Assembly (NCBI RefSeq): GCF_900116145.1
Contig: NZ_FPAB01000004.1
Location: 186,001-250,000 of the forward strand
Direction of reading: 5' to 3'
Origin: Streptomyces harbinensis
Lineage (GTDB): Bacteria; Actinomycetota; Actinomycetes; Streptomycetales; Streptomycetaceae
DNA length: 64,000 bases
Made by a program: the position numbers and the translations under genes. The notes under the pieces were generated by a model. That model ran no database searches, was not told the DNA's origin, and was given only the letters and a program-made list of their open reading frames with translations. Shown here in pieces: positions 17,478 to 24,994 of the stretch (within the stretch, counting starts at the first letter, position 1; each line of letters opens with the position of its first letter).

Positions 17478-18061
17478 CCGGCCACCTCCGTACCGGCCTC
17501 GGCCGCGGCCTGCTGGATGGCGGGCACGATATTGACGTAGGCCGCGCAGCGACACAGGTTGCCGCTCATCCGCTCGGCGATCTCCGCGTGGTCCAGGCGC
17601 GGTTCCCGCCCGCCCTCGGTGACGGCGCTCGGCCAGCCCCGCGCGAACTCCCGGAGCATGCCGACCGCGGAGACGACCTGCCCCGGGGTGCAGTAGCCGC
17701 ACTGGAACGCGTCGCGGTCGATGAAGGCGCGCTGCACCGGGTGCAGATGGCGGTCGGTGTCATCGGGGGAGCGCCCGTCGCCGTCGACGGGGCCGCGCTC
17801 GTCGGGGGCGGTGTCCTCGGCGGCGAGCCCTTCGGCGGTGGTCACCCGGGCGCCGTCCTGGGTGACGGCGAGGGTGAGACAGCTCAGCACGCGTTTCCCG
17901 CCGGACAGTACCGTGCACGCGCCGCACTGCCCGTGGTCGCAGCCCTTCTTGGGACTCGTCACTCCCAGCCGTTCGCGCAGCGCGTCCAGCAGCGTCGTGC
18001 GCGTGTCGACGGTCAGCCGGCGCGGTGCTCCGTCGACCCGCACGGTGATTTCGGTATGCAT
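17474..18061 (-). CDS. 2Fe-2S subunit of the molybdenum hydroxylase
   Basis: The small electron-transfer subunit, 195 residues, PaoA/YagT-like. The plant-ferredoxin-type cluster is bound by [22 protein letters not shown] minus nothing (four Cys, shown here as the CDHGQCGAC core plus the later Cys), and the second cluster by QCGYCTPGQ and [10 protein letters not shown]. About 20 extra acidic residues (around residues 80-105) separate the two cluster domains. E. coli PaoA has a Tat signal; this protein starts directly with [11 protein letters not shown], so the complex should be cytoplasmic. ATG 18061 is the first gene of the operon in the direction of transcription. Confidence 0.88.
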   Translation of the reverse strand: MHTEITVRVDGAPRRLTVDTRTTLLDALRERLGVTSPKKGCDHGQCGACTVLSGGKRVLSCLTLAVTQDGARVTTAEGLAAEDTAPDERGPVDGDGRSPDDTDRHLHPVQRAFIDRDAFQCGYCTPGQVVSAVGMLREFARGWPSAVTEGGREPRLDHAEIAERMSGNLCRCAAYVNIVPAIQQAAAEAGTEVAG

Positions 18062-18358
18062 CGCGGCCGGGTACCCGGCCCGCCACCCCTCACACGGCGC
18101 GCGACACCGGCTCACACGGGTGGCGGCGGCAACCGGCGGAGTCCGTACCGCATTCCGGACGCCGCCGGGTGTGTCGTCTCGACGACGGCCCGGCCGATGC
18201 TCCGGGATGCCCCCACCGGCCCGTGTCCCCCGGCGCCGCTCGGGCCCTTCCCGAACGGGCTCCCCTGGAGTCGACCACCACCTTCCACGACTGAGGATGT
18301 CCGAACGGACCCGCCCGGCCCGCCCGGCCCGCTCCGCCCGGCGCCCCGGAGAAGGTGG
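18062..18358. other. Intergenic region, promoter of the molybdenum hydroxylase operon expected
   Basis: About 300 bases lie between the 2Fe-2S subunit start and the end of the secreted-protein gene. Open frames here lack codon bias, starts and homology and look spurious. No clear operator or hairpin was recognized. Confidence 0.5.
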
Positions 18359-18661
18359 CTAGTCGACCCAGACGGATCTGCCGATCGAGGCCGAGAAGTC
18401 ACCGGAGGTGCCGCCGGGCGGGACGACTTCGGCGATCGCCCCCGTGCAGTCCCGGTGCTGGTAGACGAGGGCGTACTCATTGGTGAAGTTGTAGACCTTC
18501 AGCGGCAGCTCGGGGACGTTGACACAGCCGCTGGGGTTGGTCGCGTACCAGTTCTTGCCCCGCAGTTCCCCGTGCGCCGCGGACGCCGGGGCGGCGAGAA
18601 CCATCCCCGACCCCACGGCGATCGCCACCAGACCGGCCACAGCGGTGAGACGCGCACCCAT
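18359..18661 (-). CDS. Small secreted protein
   Basis: A 100-residue exported protein with a classical signal peptide: basic start, hydrophobic LTAVAGLVAIAVGSGMVLA and an ASA-AH cleavage site near residue 28. The mature part (about 72 residues) has two Cys (SGCVNVPEL and RDCTGAIAE) that probably form a disulfide, and a beta-rich composition (KVYNFTNEYALVYQH). It resembles small secreted Streptomyces proteins in the beta/gamma-crystallin or peptidase-inhibitor I36 style, but the family is not certain. GAGGAG before ATG 18661 supports the start. Confidence 0.7.
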   Translation of the reverse strand: MGARLTAVAGLVAIAVGSGMVLAAPASAAHGELRGKNWYATNPSGCVNVPELPLKVYNFTNEYALVYQHRDCTGAIAEVVPPGGTSGDFSASIGRSVWVD

Positions 18662-18830
18662 CGCACTCAACTCCTCGGAAGAACATCGCCGGGGCGGCGG
18701 ACCCACCCCGCGTCGAACGATCACTACACAGAGTAGTCATACATCACCGCTGCGTCATCACCCCGGAGAGTGAAAGACCCCGGCGCCGTGATGGCCGGGC
18801 AGGGCCGCGCTCCCGCCGCCGCGCCTCGTC

Positions 18831-18846
18831 TACAGTGCGGAACGTG
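18831..18846 (+). promoter_or_regulatory. Leaderless promoter -10 of the mobA-like gene
   Basis: TACAGT at 18831-18836 is a good -10 hexamer; seven bases later GTG 18844 begins the coding frame with no ribosome binding site. This predicts a transcript starting at or next to the start codon. Confidence 0.55.
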
Positions 18847-19692
18847 ACGGACGACCCACCCGTGTTCGACGCCATCGTGCTGGCCGGCGGCGCCGCGCGG
18901 CGCCTCGGCGGGGCCGACAAGGCGGCGGTGACCGTCGGCGGCCGGCCGCTGCTCGACCGGGTGCTCGACGCCTGCCGCGACGCGCGCCGCACCGTCGTCG
19001 TCGGCCCGCCCCGTCCCACCCGGCGCCCGGTGCGCTGGGTACGCGAGGACCCGCCGGGCGGCGGCCCGCTCGCCGCGCTCGCCGCCGGAGCCGGGGCCGC
19101 CGAGGTCACCGCGCCGCTGGTCGCCGTCCTCGCCACCGACCTGCCCTTCCTCACCCCCGCCACCCCCCGCGCCCTGCTGGCCGCGCTGCCGCCCGACGCG
19201 GACGGCGTGCTGGAGCAGGACGCGGACGGCCGCGACCAGCCGCTCACCGCCGTGTACCGCACCGAGCCGCTGCGCCGCGCGCTCGCCGGGCTGCCCGCCG
19301 TCCACGGCGCGCCGCTGCGTACGCTGCTCCCGGCTCTCACCCTGCACCGGCGGGCCGGGGCCACCACAACGTTCGACTGCGACACCTGGGCCGAGATCGC
19401 CGCCGCCCGGGTCCGGATCAAGGAGCATGGGACCGTGCTGGACGAATGGATCGCCGCCGTCAACGCCGAACTCGACATCGACCCGGATCTGGACCGCACC
19501 GTGCTGCTGGACGCGGCCCGCGACGTGGCGCACGGGGTGGCCCGTCCGGCGGCCCCGCTCACCACCTTCCTGATCGGGTACGCCGCCGCCCAGCACGGGA
19601 TCGGCCCCGCCGAGGCCGCCCGCCGGGTGGCCGCGCTCGCCGCCCGCTGGGCGCAGGAGCAGGAACTGCAGGACGAAGGACGCCCCGCATGA
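18844..19692 (+). CDS. MobA-like nucleotidyltransferase fused to DUF6457
   Basis: A 282-residue two-domain protein. Residues about 8-190 form a MobA/GlmU-type nucleotidyltransferase with the signature LAGGAARRLGGADKA and the metal-binding DLPFLTPATP; it should attach GMP (or CMP) to molybdopterin. Residues about 195-280 match the small helical DUF6457 domain (LDEWIAAVNAELDIDPDLDR and PLTTFLIGYAAAQHG), which in other actinomycetes is usually a separate protein next to moeA. A GTG nine bases upstream is an alternative start, but the -10 hexamer would then overlap the coding region. It overlaps moeA by four bases. Confidence 0.85.
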   Translation: MTDDPPVFDAIVLAGGAARRLGGADKAAVTVGGRPLLDRVLDACRDARRTVVVGPPRPTRRPVRWVREDPPGGGPLAALAAGAGAAEVTAPLVAVLATDLPFLTPATPRALLAALPPDADGVLEQDADGRDQPLTAVYRTEPLRRALAGLPAVHGAPLRTLLPALTLHRRAGATTTFDCDTWAEIAAARVRIKEHGTVLDEWIAAVNAELDIDPDLDRTVLLDAARDVAHGVARPAAPLTTFLIGYAAAQHGIGPAEAARRVAALAARWAQEQELQDEGRPA

Positions 19693-20981
19693 CCGACGAG
19701 TTCGACGAGGCGCTCGCCCTCGCCAACGGGCACCGCCCCGACCACCCCGCCCGCCGGCCGGCGGCCCCCCTCGTCCCCGACCCCGCCGACGCCCCCGACC
19801 GGCGCCCGGCGCCGCCGCACACCTGGGAGTCGGCCCGCACCGTCGCGTACCGCAGCGCCGTACCGCTGCCGCCGCGCCGGCTGCCGCTGGAGCGGGCGCT
19901 CGGCCACACCCTGGCGGCCCCGCTCACCGCGCTCACCGATCTGCCGGCCTTCGACACCTCCGCCATGGACGGCTGGGCGGTGTCCGGGCCGGGGCCGTGG
20001 GAGCTGGCAGGTCCCGGGCTGCTGGCCGGCGCGCCCGGCCGCCCGGAGCGGCTGGCCGACGGCCAGGCGGTGCGTATCGCGACCGGCGCCCGGGTGCCGG
20101 ACGGCACCACCGGGATCGTCCGGGCCGAACACGGCACGGCCCGCGCCGGCCGGCTGCGCGGCCGGCTGCCCCGGCTCGGCGCCGACATCCGCCCCCGCGC
20201 CCAGGAGTGCCGCTCCGGCGCCGAACTGCTGCCCGCCGGTACCCGGCTCGCGCCCGCCGCGCTCGGGCTGGCCGCCGCCGCCGGGTACGACGAACTCGAC
20301 GTCCACCCGCTCCCCCGCGCCGAAGTGCTCGTCCTCGGCGACGAACTGCTGCACCGCGGCCTCCCCCACGACGGCCGCATCCGGGACGCGCTCGGCCCGA
20401 TGACCGGCCCCTGGCTGGCCGCCCTGGGCGCCGAGGTGCTGGTCACCCGGCGCCTCGGCGACGACGCCGACGCGCTGCGCGAGGCCATCGAGACCAGCCG
20501 CGCCGACCTGATCGTCACCACCGGCGGTACGGCCTCGGGCCCCGTCGACCATCTGCGGGCCACCCTGCGCGCGCTGGGCGCCACCACCCTCGTCGGCGGG
20601 GTGACCGTCCGCCCCGGCCACCCCATGCTGCTGGCCGAACTCCCGGACGGCGGCACGCCGGTCGTCGGTCTCCCGGGCAATCCGCTGGCCGCCGTGGCCG
20701 GGCTGCTGACCCTGGCGGCGCCGCTGCTGCACGCGCTGTCCGGCCGGATGCCGCCGGCGACCCGGGCCGCCGTCGCGGGCGAGGCGTTCGCCGGGCACCG
20801 CGAGGACACCCATCTGGTGCCGGTGCGCCGCCCGGCCGACGGCGGTCCGGTCCTGCCGCTGAACTACGCCGGCCCGGCCATGCTGCGCGGCATCGCCGCC
20901 GCGTCCGCGCTCGCCGTCGTCCCGCCGGGCGGTCTCGCACCGCACGATCCGGTCCAGTTGCTGGAGCTTCCCGGGGCATGA
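19689..20981 (+). CDS. moeA: Molybdopterin molybdenumtransferase MoeA
   Basis: A 430-residue enzyme that inserts molybdate into adenylylated molybdopterin. The N-terminal 45 residues are an extra Pro/Ala-rich segment. MoeA landmarks follow: LPAFDTSAMDGWAVSGPG (about 85-102), the gephyrin-like MPT-binding region with TTGGTASGPVDHLRATL, and GLPGNPLAAVAGLLTL. The segment TTGGTASGPVD departs from the usual TTGGVSVGD. The start overlaps the mobA-like stop (ATGA), and its stop overlaps the K+ channel start. It probably supplies cofactor to the hydroxylase at 14.4-18.1 kb. Confidence 0.9.
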   Translation: MTDEFDEALALANGHRPDHPARRPAAPLVPDPADAPDRRPAPPHTWESARTVAYRSAVPLPPRRLPLERALGHTLAAPLTALTDLPAFDTSAMDGWAVSGPGPWELAGPGLLAGAPGRPERLADGQAVRIATGARVPDGTTGIVRAEHGTARAGRLRGRLPRLGADIRPRAQECRSGAELLPAGTRLAPAALGLAAAAGYDELDVHPLPRAEVLVLGDELLHRGLPHDGRIRDALGPMTGPWLAALGAEVLVTRRLGDDADALREAIETSRADLIVTTGGTASGPVDHLRATLRALGATTLVGGVTVRPGHPMLLAELPDGGTPVVGLPGNPLAAVAGLLTLAAPLLHALSGRMPPATRAAVAGEAFAGHREDTHLVPVRRPADGGPVLPLNYAGPAMLRGIAAASALAVVPPGGLAPHDPVQLLELPGA

Positions 20982-22129
20982 GACTGCCGAACCTCGCCGC
21001 CTTCCCGACCGTGCCACCCCAGCGCGGCGACGCCGACGACCAGTCGCACGGCGTCCATCTGCCGCGCTCGGTGGGCGGTCCGCTGCTCCAGGTGGCGCGC
21101 CGGCTGCTGATGGCGGTGGCGGTGATGGCGGCGGCGGTCGTGATCGTGTACTTCGACCGCAGCGGCTACCGGGACAACGTCACCGGGGAGCCGGTGGGCT
21201 TCCTGGACTCCCTCTACTACGTCACCGTCTCGCTCTCCACGACGGGTTACGGCGACATCGTGCCGTTCACCGACAAGGCGCGGCTGCTCACCACGTTCCT
21301 CATCACACCGCTGCGCATACTGTTCCTGATCATCCTGGTCGGGACGACACTGGAAGTCCTGACCGAGCGCACCCGCGAGCAGTGGCGGCTGGCCCACTGG
21401 AGGAAGATCTTGCGCGATCACACCGTCATCGTCGGCTTCGGCACCAAGGGCCGCAGCGCCGCCGAGACCCTGATGAGCACCGGGCTGCCGCAGGAGCAGA
21501 TCGTCGTGGTGGACCCGAGCAAAGGCGTGGTGGCCGCCGCCAACGCCGCCGGGTACGCGGGGGTCGTGGGGGACGCCACCCGCTCGGACGTGCTGGTACG
21601 CGCGCGGGCCGACCGGGCCCGGCAGATCGTGATCTCCACCCAGCGTGACGACACGGCGGTGCTGGTGGCGCTGACCGCCCGCCAGTTGAGCAAGTCGGTG
21701 AAGATCGTCGCGTCGGTGCGCGAGGAGGAGAACGTGCCGCTGCTCAAGCAGTCCGGCGCGGATTCGGTGATCACCAGCGCCAGCGCGGTCGGCCGGCTGC
21801 TGGGGCTTTCGATGATCAGCCCGAGCAGCGGCGCGGTGATGGAGGATCTGATCCAGCAGGGGACGGGGCTGTCCCTGCGGGAGCGGCCGGTGACGAAGGC
21901 GGAGGCGGGCCGGTCACCGCGGGAGGTGGAGGATCTGGTGGTGTCGGTGATACGGGGTCACCGGCTGCTGCCGTTCGACCATCCGGACGCGGCGCGGCTG
22001 GAGCTGACCGACCGGCTGGTGGTGATCCACCGGATCCGGGCGGAGGAGGAGTCCCATCCGCCGGCGGTGGATCCCGAGGCGGGCACCCCGCGGCGGGGGC
22101 CGGGTTCCTGGCGCATTCCGCGGCGCTGA
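20978..22129 (+). CDS. Two-TM potassium channel with RCK (TrkA-N) domain
   Basis: A 383-residue ion channel subunit of the MthK type. The first membrane helix is at about residues 42-62, the pore loop carries the selectivity filter TTGYGD (about residue 88), and the second helix FLITPLRILFLIILVGTTL follows. The cytoplasmic part is an RCK domain with the nucleotide-binding IVGFGTKGRSAAETL, then a TrkA-C-like region (about 260-360). RCK domains gate the pore on binding Ca2+ or nucleotides. The gene is translationally coupled to moeA (ATGA overlap) although the functions are unrelated; a hairpin after it ends the operon. Confidence 0.9.
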   Translation: MRLPNLAAFPTVPPQRGDADDQSHGVHLPRSVGGPLLQVARRLLMAVAVMAAAVVIVYFDRSGYRDNVTGEPVGFLDSLYYVTVSLSTTGYGDIVPFTDKARLLTTFLITPLRILFLIILVGTTLEVLTERTREQWRLAHWRKILRDHTVIVGFGTKGRSAAETLMSTGLPQEQIVVVDPSKGVVAAANAAGYAGVVGDATRSDVLVRARADRARQIVISTQRDDTAVLVALTARQLSKSVKIVASVREEENVPLLKQSGADSVITSASAVGRLLGLSMISPSSGAVMEDLIQQGTGLSLRERPVTKAEAGRSPREVEDLVVSVIRGHRLLPFDHPDAARLELTDRLVVIHRIRAEEESHPPAVDPEAGTPRRGPGSWRIPRR

Positions 22130-22143
22130 GCCGGCGGCGCGGG

Positions 22144-22176
22144 CCCGCCCGCGGGTGCGGGCGGGGGCGATAGCGT
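22144..22176 (+). promoter_or_regulatory. Terminator hairpin followed by a leaderless promoter
   Basis: A perfect 9-bp stem with a GGGT loop (22144-22165) ends the mobA-moeA-channel operon. Immediately after it lies TAGCGT (22171-22176), a -10 hexamer six bases before the ATG of the quinone oxidoreductase. No ribosome site is present, so that message is probably leaderless. Confidence 0.6.
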
Positions 22177-22182
22177 CGGAGC

Positions 22183-23151
22183 ATGAGAGCGATCACGATC
22201 ACGGAGCCGGGCGGTCCCGAGGTGCTGGCGTGGAGCGAGGTGGCGGAGCCGGCGGCTCCTGGCGAGGGGGAGGTGCTGATCGAGGTCGCCGCCTCCGCCG
22301 TGAACCGGGCGGATCTGCTGCAGCGGCAGGGGTTCTACGATCCGCCGCCGGGCGCCTCGCCCTATCCGGGCCTCGAGTGTTCGGGCACGGTGGCGGCCGT
22401 GGGTCCGGGGGTGCGGGGCTGGTCGGTCGGCGAGCGGGTGTGCGCGCTGCTGAGCGGCGGCGGGTACGCGCAGCGGGTGGTGGTGCCGGCGGGTCAGGTA
22501 CTGCCGGTGCCGGCGGGGGTGTCGCCGGTGGAGGCCGCCGCGCTGCCGGAGGTGGTGTGCACGGTGTGGTCGAACGTGTTCCGGGGCGATTCCGGGCTGC
22601 GGGAGGGGCAGACGCTGCTGGTGCACGGCGGCGGCAGCGGGATCGGGACGATGGCGATCCAGCTGGCGGTGGCGCGCGGGGCGCGGGTGGCGGTGACGGC
22701 CGGGAGCGCGGAGAAGCTGGCGGTGTGCCGGGAGTTGGGGGCTCAGGTGCTGGTCAACTACCGGGAGGAGGACTTCGCGGAGGTGCTGCGCGGGGAGGTC
22801 GATGTGGTGCTGGACATCATGGGCGCCTCCTATCTGGACCGGAATCTGCGGGCGCTGGCCACCGGGGGCCGGATCGCGGTGATCGGGCTCCAGGGGGGCC
22901 GTAAGGGCGAGTTGAACCTGGGGGCGCTGCTCGCGAAGCGGGCGACGGTGACCGCCACCTCGCTGCGGGCGCGGCCGGCCGGGGAGAAGGCGGCGATCGT
23001 GGCGGCGGTGCGCGAGGAGGTGTGGCCGCTGATCGAGGAGGGGCGGGTGCGCCCGGTGGTGGACCGGGTGCTGCCGATGAGCGAGGCGGGCGAGGCGCAC
23101 CGGATCGTGGAACGCAGCGGCCACACAGGGAAGATCATCCTGACACCCTGA
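22183..23151 (+). CDS. NAD(P)H:quinone oxidoreductase (zinc-free MDR, PIG3-like)
   Basis: A 322-residue medium-chain dehydrogenase/reductase of the quinone oxidoreductase branch. N-terminal GroES-like domain with VNRADLLQRQGFYDPPPG and YPGLECSGTV; Rossmann nucleotide site LVHGGGSGIGTMAIQLA (about residues 146-162), then VDVVLDIMGASYLDRNL. No catalytic zinc ligands are seen. The C-terminal RHRIVERSGHTGKI-like ending (AHRIVERSGHTGKIILTP) is typical of the PIG3/Tp53I3 group. The substrate is probably a quinone or alpha,beta-unsaturated carbonyl, with NADPH as donor. It is transcribed alone. Confidence 0.9.
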   Translation: MRAITITEPGGPEVLAWSEVAEPAAPGEGEVLIEVAASAVNRADLLQRQGFYDPPPGASPYPGLECSGTVAAVGPGVRGWSVGERVCALLSGGGYAQRVVVPAGQVLPVPAGVSPVEAAALPEVVCTVWSNVFRGDSGLREGQTLLVHGGGSGIGTMAIQLAVARGARVAVTAGSAEKLAVCRELGAQVLVNYREEDFAEVLRGEVDVVLDIMGASYLDRNLRALATGGRIAVIGLQGGRKGELNLGALLAKRATVTATSLRARPAGEKAAIVAAVREEVWPLIEEGRVRPVVDRVLPMSEAGEAHRIVERSGHTGKIILTP

Positions 23152-23237
23152 CGTTTTCCCCGTGTTCGAGATGCCCGTTTCCTTCGTATATGTGACGCTG
23201 GACACATCATCGGACGGTCTACGGAGGATCGAGCGCT

Positions 23238-23504
23238 GTGAGGGTGTGGGTGTGGACGGAATTGATCGTGATCACGGCGGCGCTCGCCACTCTTCTCCTG
23301 CTCGCCGCACCGGGCGCCGCGCGTGCCGATGACGGCGCAGCCGGCCACGGCGCGAGCCGGCAGTACGCCGAACCCGCCCCGTACCGCGAGGCCGATCCCG
23401 TGGTGCGGGGCGGCGAGGTGCTGCCGGTCCTGCCGCTGGGCGCCGGGCTGGCCTGCCTGGGGGCGGGCCTCGGTGTCCTGGCTCTGCGACTGCGGCGTAT
23501 CTGA
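23238..23504 (+). CDS. Small membrane-anchored exported protein
   Basis: An 88-residue protein with an N-terminal hydrophobic signal (about residues 7-25, ending AAPGAARA) and a second membrane helix at the C-terminus (about 66-83) followed by RLRRI. The 40-residue middle (GHGASRQYAEPAPYREADPV) would be outside the membrane. The form resembles small cell-surface-anchored Streptomyces proteins, but there is no sortase motif and no recognized family. GTG 23238 is preceded by GGAGG at 23221-23226. Confidence 0.6.
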   Translation: MRVWVWTELIVITAALATLLLLAAPGAARADDGAAGHGASRQYAEPAPYREADPVVRGGEVLPVLPLGAGLACLGAGLGVLALRLRRI

Positions 23505-23527
23505 CGTGCAACAAGCCACCGGCGGGT

Positions 23528-23567
23528 TTGCCAGCCGGGAACATACTCGGTATACATACGCGGTATG
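23528..23567 (+). promoter_or_regulatory. Leaderless padR promoter with two tandem palindromes
   Basis: A -35 TTGCCA (23528-23533), a 17-bp spacer and a -10 TATACA (23551-23556) place the transcription start at or beside the ATG at 23565. Two tandem 13-bp inverted repeats with the same layout, CATAC-TCG-GTATA (23542-23554) and CATAC-GCG-GTATG (23555-23567), cover the -10, the start site and the start codon itself. This is a clear autoregulatory operator for the PadR protein. Confidence 0.75.
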
Positions 23568-24248
23568 TCCATCCGCTACGGCTTGCTGGCCCTGCTCGAC
23601 TACGGGCCCAAGTACGGTTCCCAGCTCCGCGCCGAATTCGAGTCCCGCACCGGCGCCACCTGGCCGCTCAACATCGGCCAGGTCTACACCACCCTCTCCC
23701 GCCTCGAACGCGACGCGCTCATCGAGCCCGCCGGCGAACGCGACGGCAAGCAGCAGCGCTACCGCATCACCGAGAACGGCCGCCGCGAACTCGCCGACTG
23801 GTACCGGCAGCCCGTCGACCGTAGCCACCCCTCCCGCGACGAACTCGCCATCAAGCTCGCCATGGCGGTCGGCACCGAGGGCGTCGACGTCGGCGCGATC
23901 ATCCAGGCCCAGCGCCACCACACCCTCAAGGCCATGCAGGACTACACCCGCCTCAAGGCCCAGGCGCTCGCCGACGGCGGCCCGGAGAGCGGCGAGGAAA
24001 TGGCCTGGCTGCTCGTCCTCGAACAGCTGATCTTCTCCGCCGAGGCCGAAGCCCGCTGGCTGGACCACTGCGAGTCCCGACTGATGCGCCTCGCCGCCCG
24101 GCGCCCCGCGAGGCCCCGAACCGGGACACAGCCCGATGACACCGGCGCCGCCCACGACGCCCACGACGAGCACCACGTCCACGACGACGAGCACGCCCAC
24201 GACGACGAGCACGCGCACCACCGCATCACGGGGGGAACCACCGCATGA
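23565..24248 (+). CDS. PadR family repressor with a His/Asp-rich C-terminal tail
   Basis: A 227-residue regulator. Residues 1-90 are the PadR winged helix (SIRYGLLALLDYGPKYGSQL, then TWPLNIGQVYTTLSRLERDA and the wing RYRITENGRREL); residues about 95-180 form the C-terminal helical dimerization domain (Vir_act_alpha_C-like). The last 30 residues are an unusual run of His, Asp and Glu (HDAHDEHHVHDDEHAHDDEH), partly made by an 18-bp tandem repeat at 24180-24215; such a tail could bind divalent metal. It overlaps the ABC ATPase gene by four bases, so it leads and presumably represses that exporter operon. Confidence 0.9.
   Translation: MSIRYGLLALLDYGPKYGSQLRAEFESRTGATWPLNIGQVYTTLSRLERDALIEPAGERDGKQQRYRITENGRRELADWYRQPVDRSHPSRDELAIKLAMAVGTEGVDVGAIIQAQRHHTLKAMQDYTRLKAQALADGGPESGEEMAWLLVLEQLIFSAEAEARWLDHCESRLMRLAARRPARPRTGTQPDDTGAAHDAHDEHHVHDDEHAHDDEHAHHRITGGTTA
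24180..24215 (+). repeat. 18-bp tandem repeat coding for the His/Asp-rich PadR tail
   Basis: Two copies of an 18-bp unit (24180-24197 and 24198-24215, differing only in the last base) encode HDDEHA twice. This suggests that the tail grew by slippage. Confidence 0.75.
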
Positions 24249-24994
24249 CCAGCCCGACCGCCGCATCCGGCGCCGCACCCATCCTCGAACTGCGCGGCCT
24301 CGGCCGCGTCCACGGCAGCGGCGTCACCACCGTCCACGCGCTGCGCGACATCGATCTCACCGTCAGCGCCGGTGAGTTCGTCGCCGTGATGGGCCCCTCC
24401 GGATCCGGCAAGTCCACCCTGCTCACCCTGGCCGGCGGCCTGGACAACGCCTCCAGCGGGCAGGTCCTCATCGAGGGCACCGATCTCGGCACCCTCAACA
24501 AGAGCCAGCTCGCCAAGATCCGGCGCACCAGCATCGGCTACGTCTTCCAGGACTACAACCTCATCCCGGCCCTCACCGCCGCCGAGAACATCGCCCTCCC
24601 CCGCGAACTCGACGGCATATCCGCCCGCGCCGCCCGCAAGGAAGCACTCGCCGCGCTGGAGGAGATCAACCTCACCGAGGTCGCCAACCGCTTCCCCGAC
24701 GAGATGTCCGGCGGCCAGCGGCAGCGCGTCGCCATCGCCCGCGCCCTCGTCGGCGACCGCCGCCTCGTCCTGTCCGACGAACCCACCGGGGCGCTGGACT
24801 CCGAGACCGGCGAGGCCGTCCTCGCCCTGCTCCGCAAGCGCTGCGACGAGGGCGCGGCCGGCGTCATGGTCACCCACGAGTCCCGGTACGCCGCCTGGGC
24901 GGACCGGGTCGTCTTCCTGCGCGACGGCACCATGGTCGACCAGACCGTCTCCCCGACCGCCGAATCGCTGCTCGCCTCCGAGGTGAAGCGGTGA
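24245..24994 (+). CDS. ABC transporter ATP-binding protein (MacB/LolD-like)
   Basis: A 249-residue ATPase subunit of an exporter-type or mechanotransmission ABC system. Walker A MGPSGSGKSTLL (about residue 49), Q-loop YVFQDYNLIP, signature SGGQRQRVAIARAL, Walker B RLVLSDEPTGALD and the switch His in MVTHESRYAAWADR are all intact. It overlaps both neighbours (ATGA with padR, GTGA with the permease), so the three proteins come from one message. The partner permease has FtsX domains, placing the pair with MacB-type systems that export peptides or antibiotics or signal to envelope enzymes. Confidence 0.92.
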   Translation: MTSPTAASGAAPILELRGLGRVHGSGVTTVHALRDIDLTVSAGEFVAVMGPSGSGKSTLLTLAGGLDNASSGQVLIEGTDLGTLNKSQLAKIRRTSIGYVFQDYNLIPALTAAENIALPRELDGISARAARKEALAALEEINLTEVANRFPDEMSGGQRQRVAIARALVGDRRLVLSDEPTGALDSETGEAVLALLRKRCDEGAAGVMVTHESRYAAWADRVVFLRDGTMVDQTVSPTAESLLASEVKR

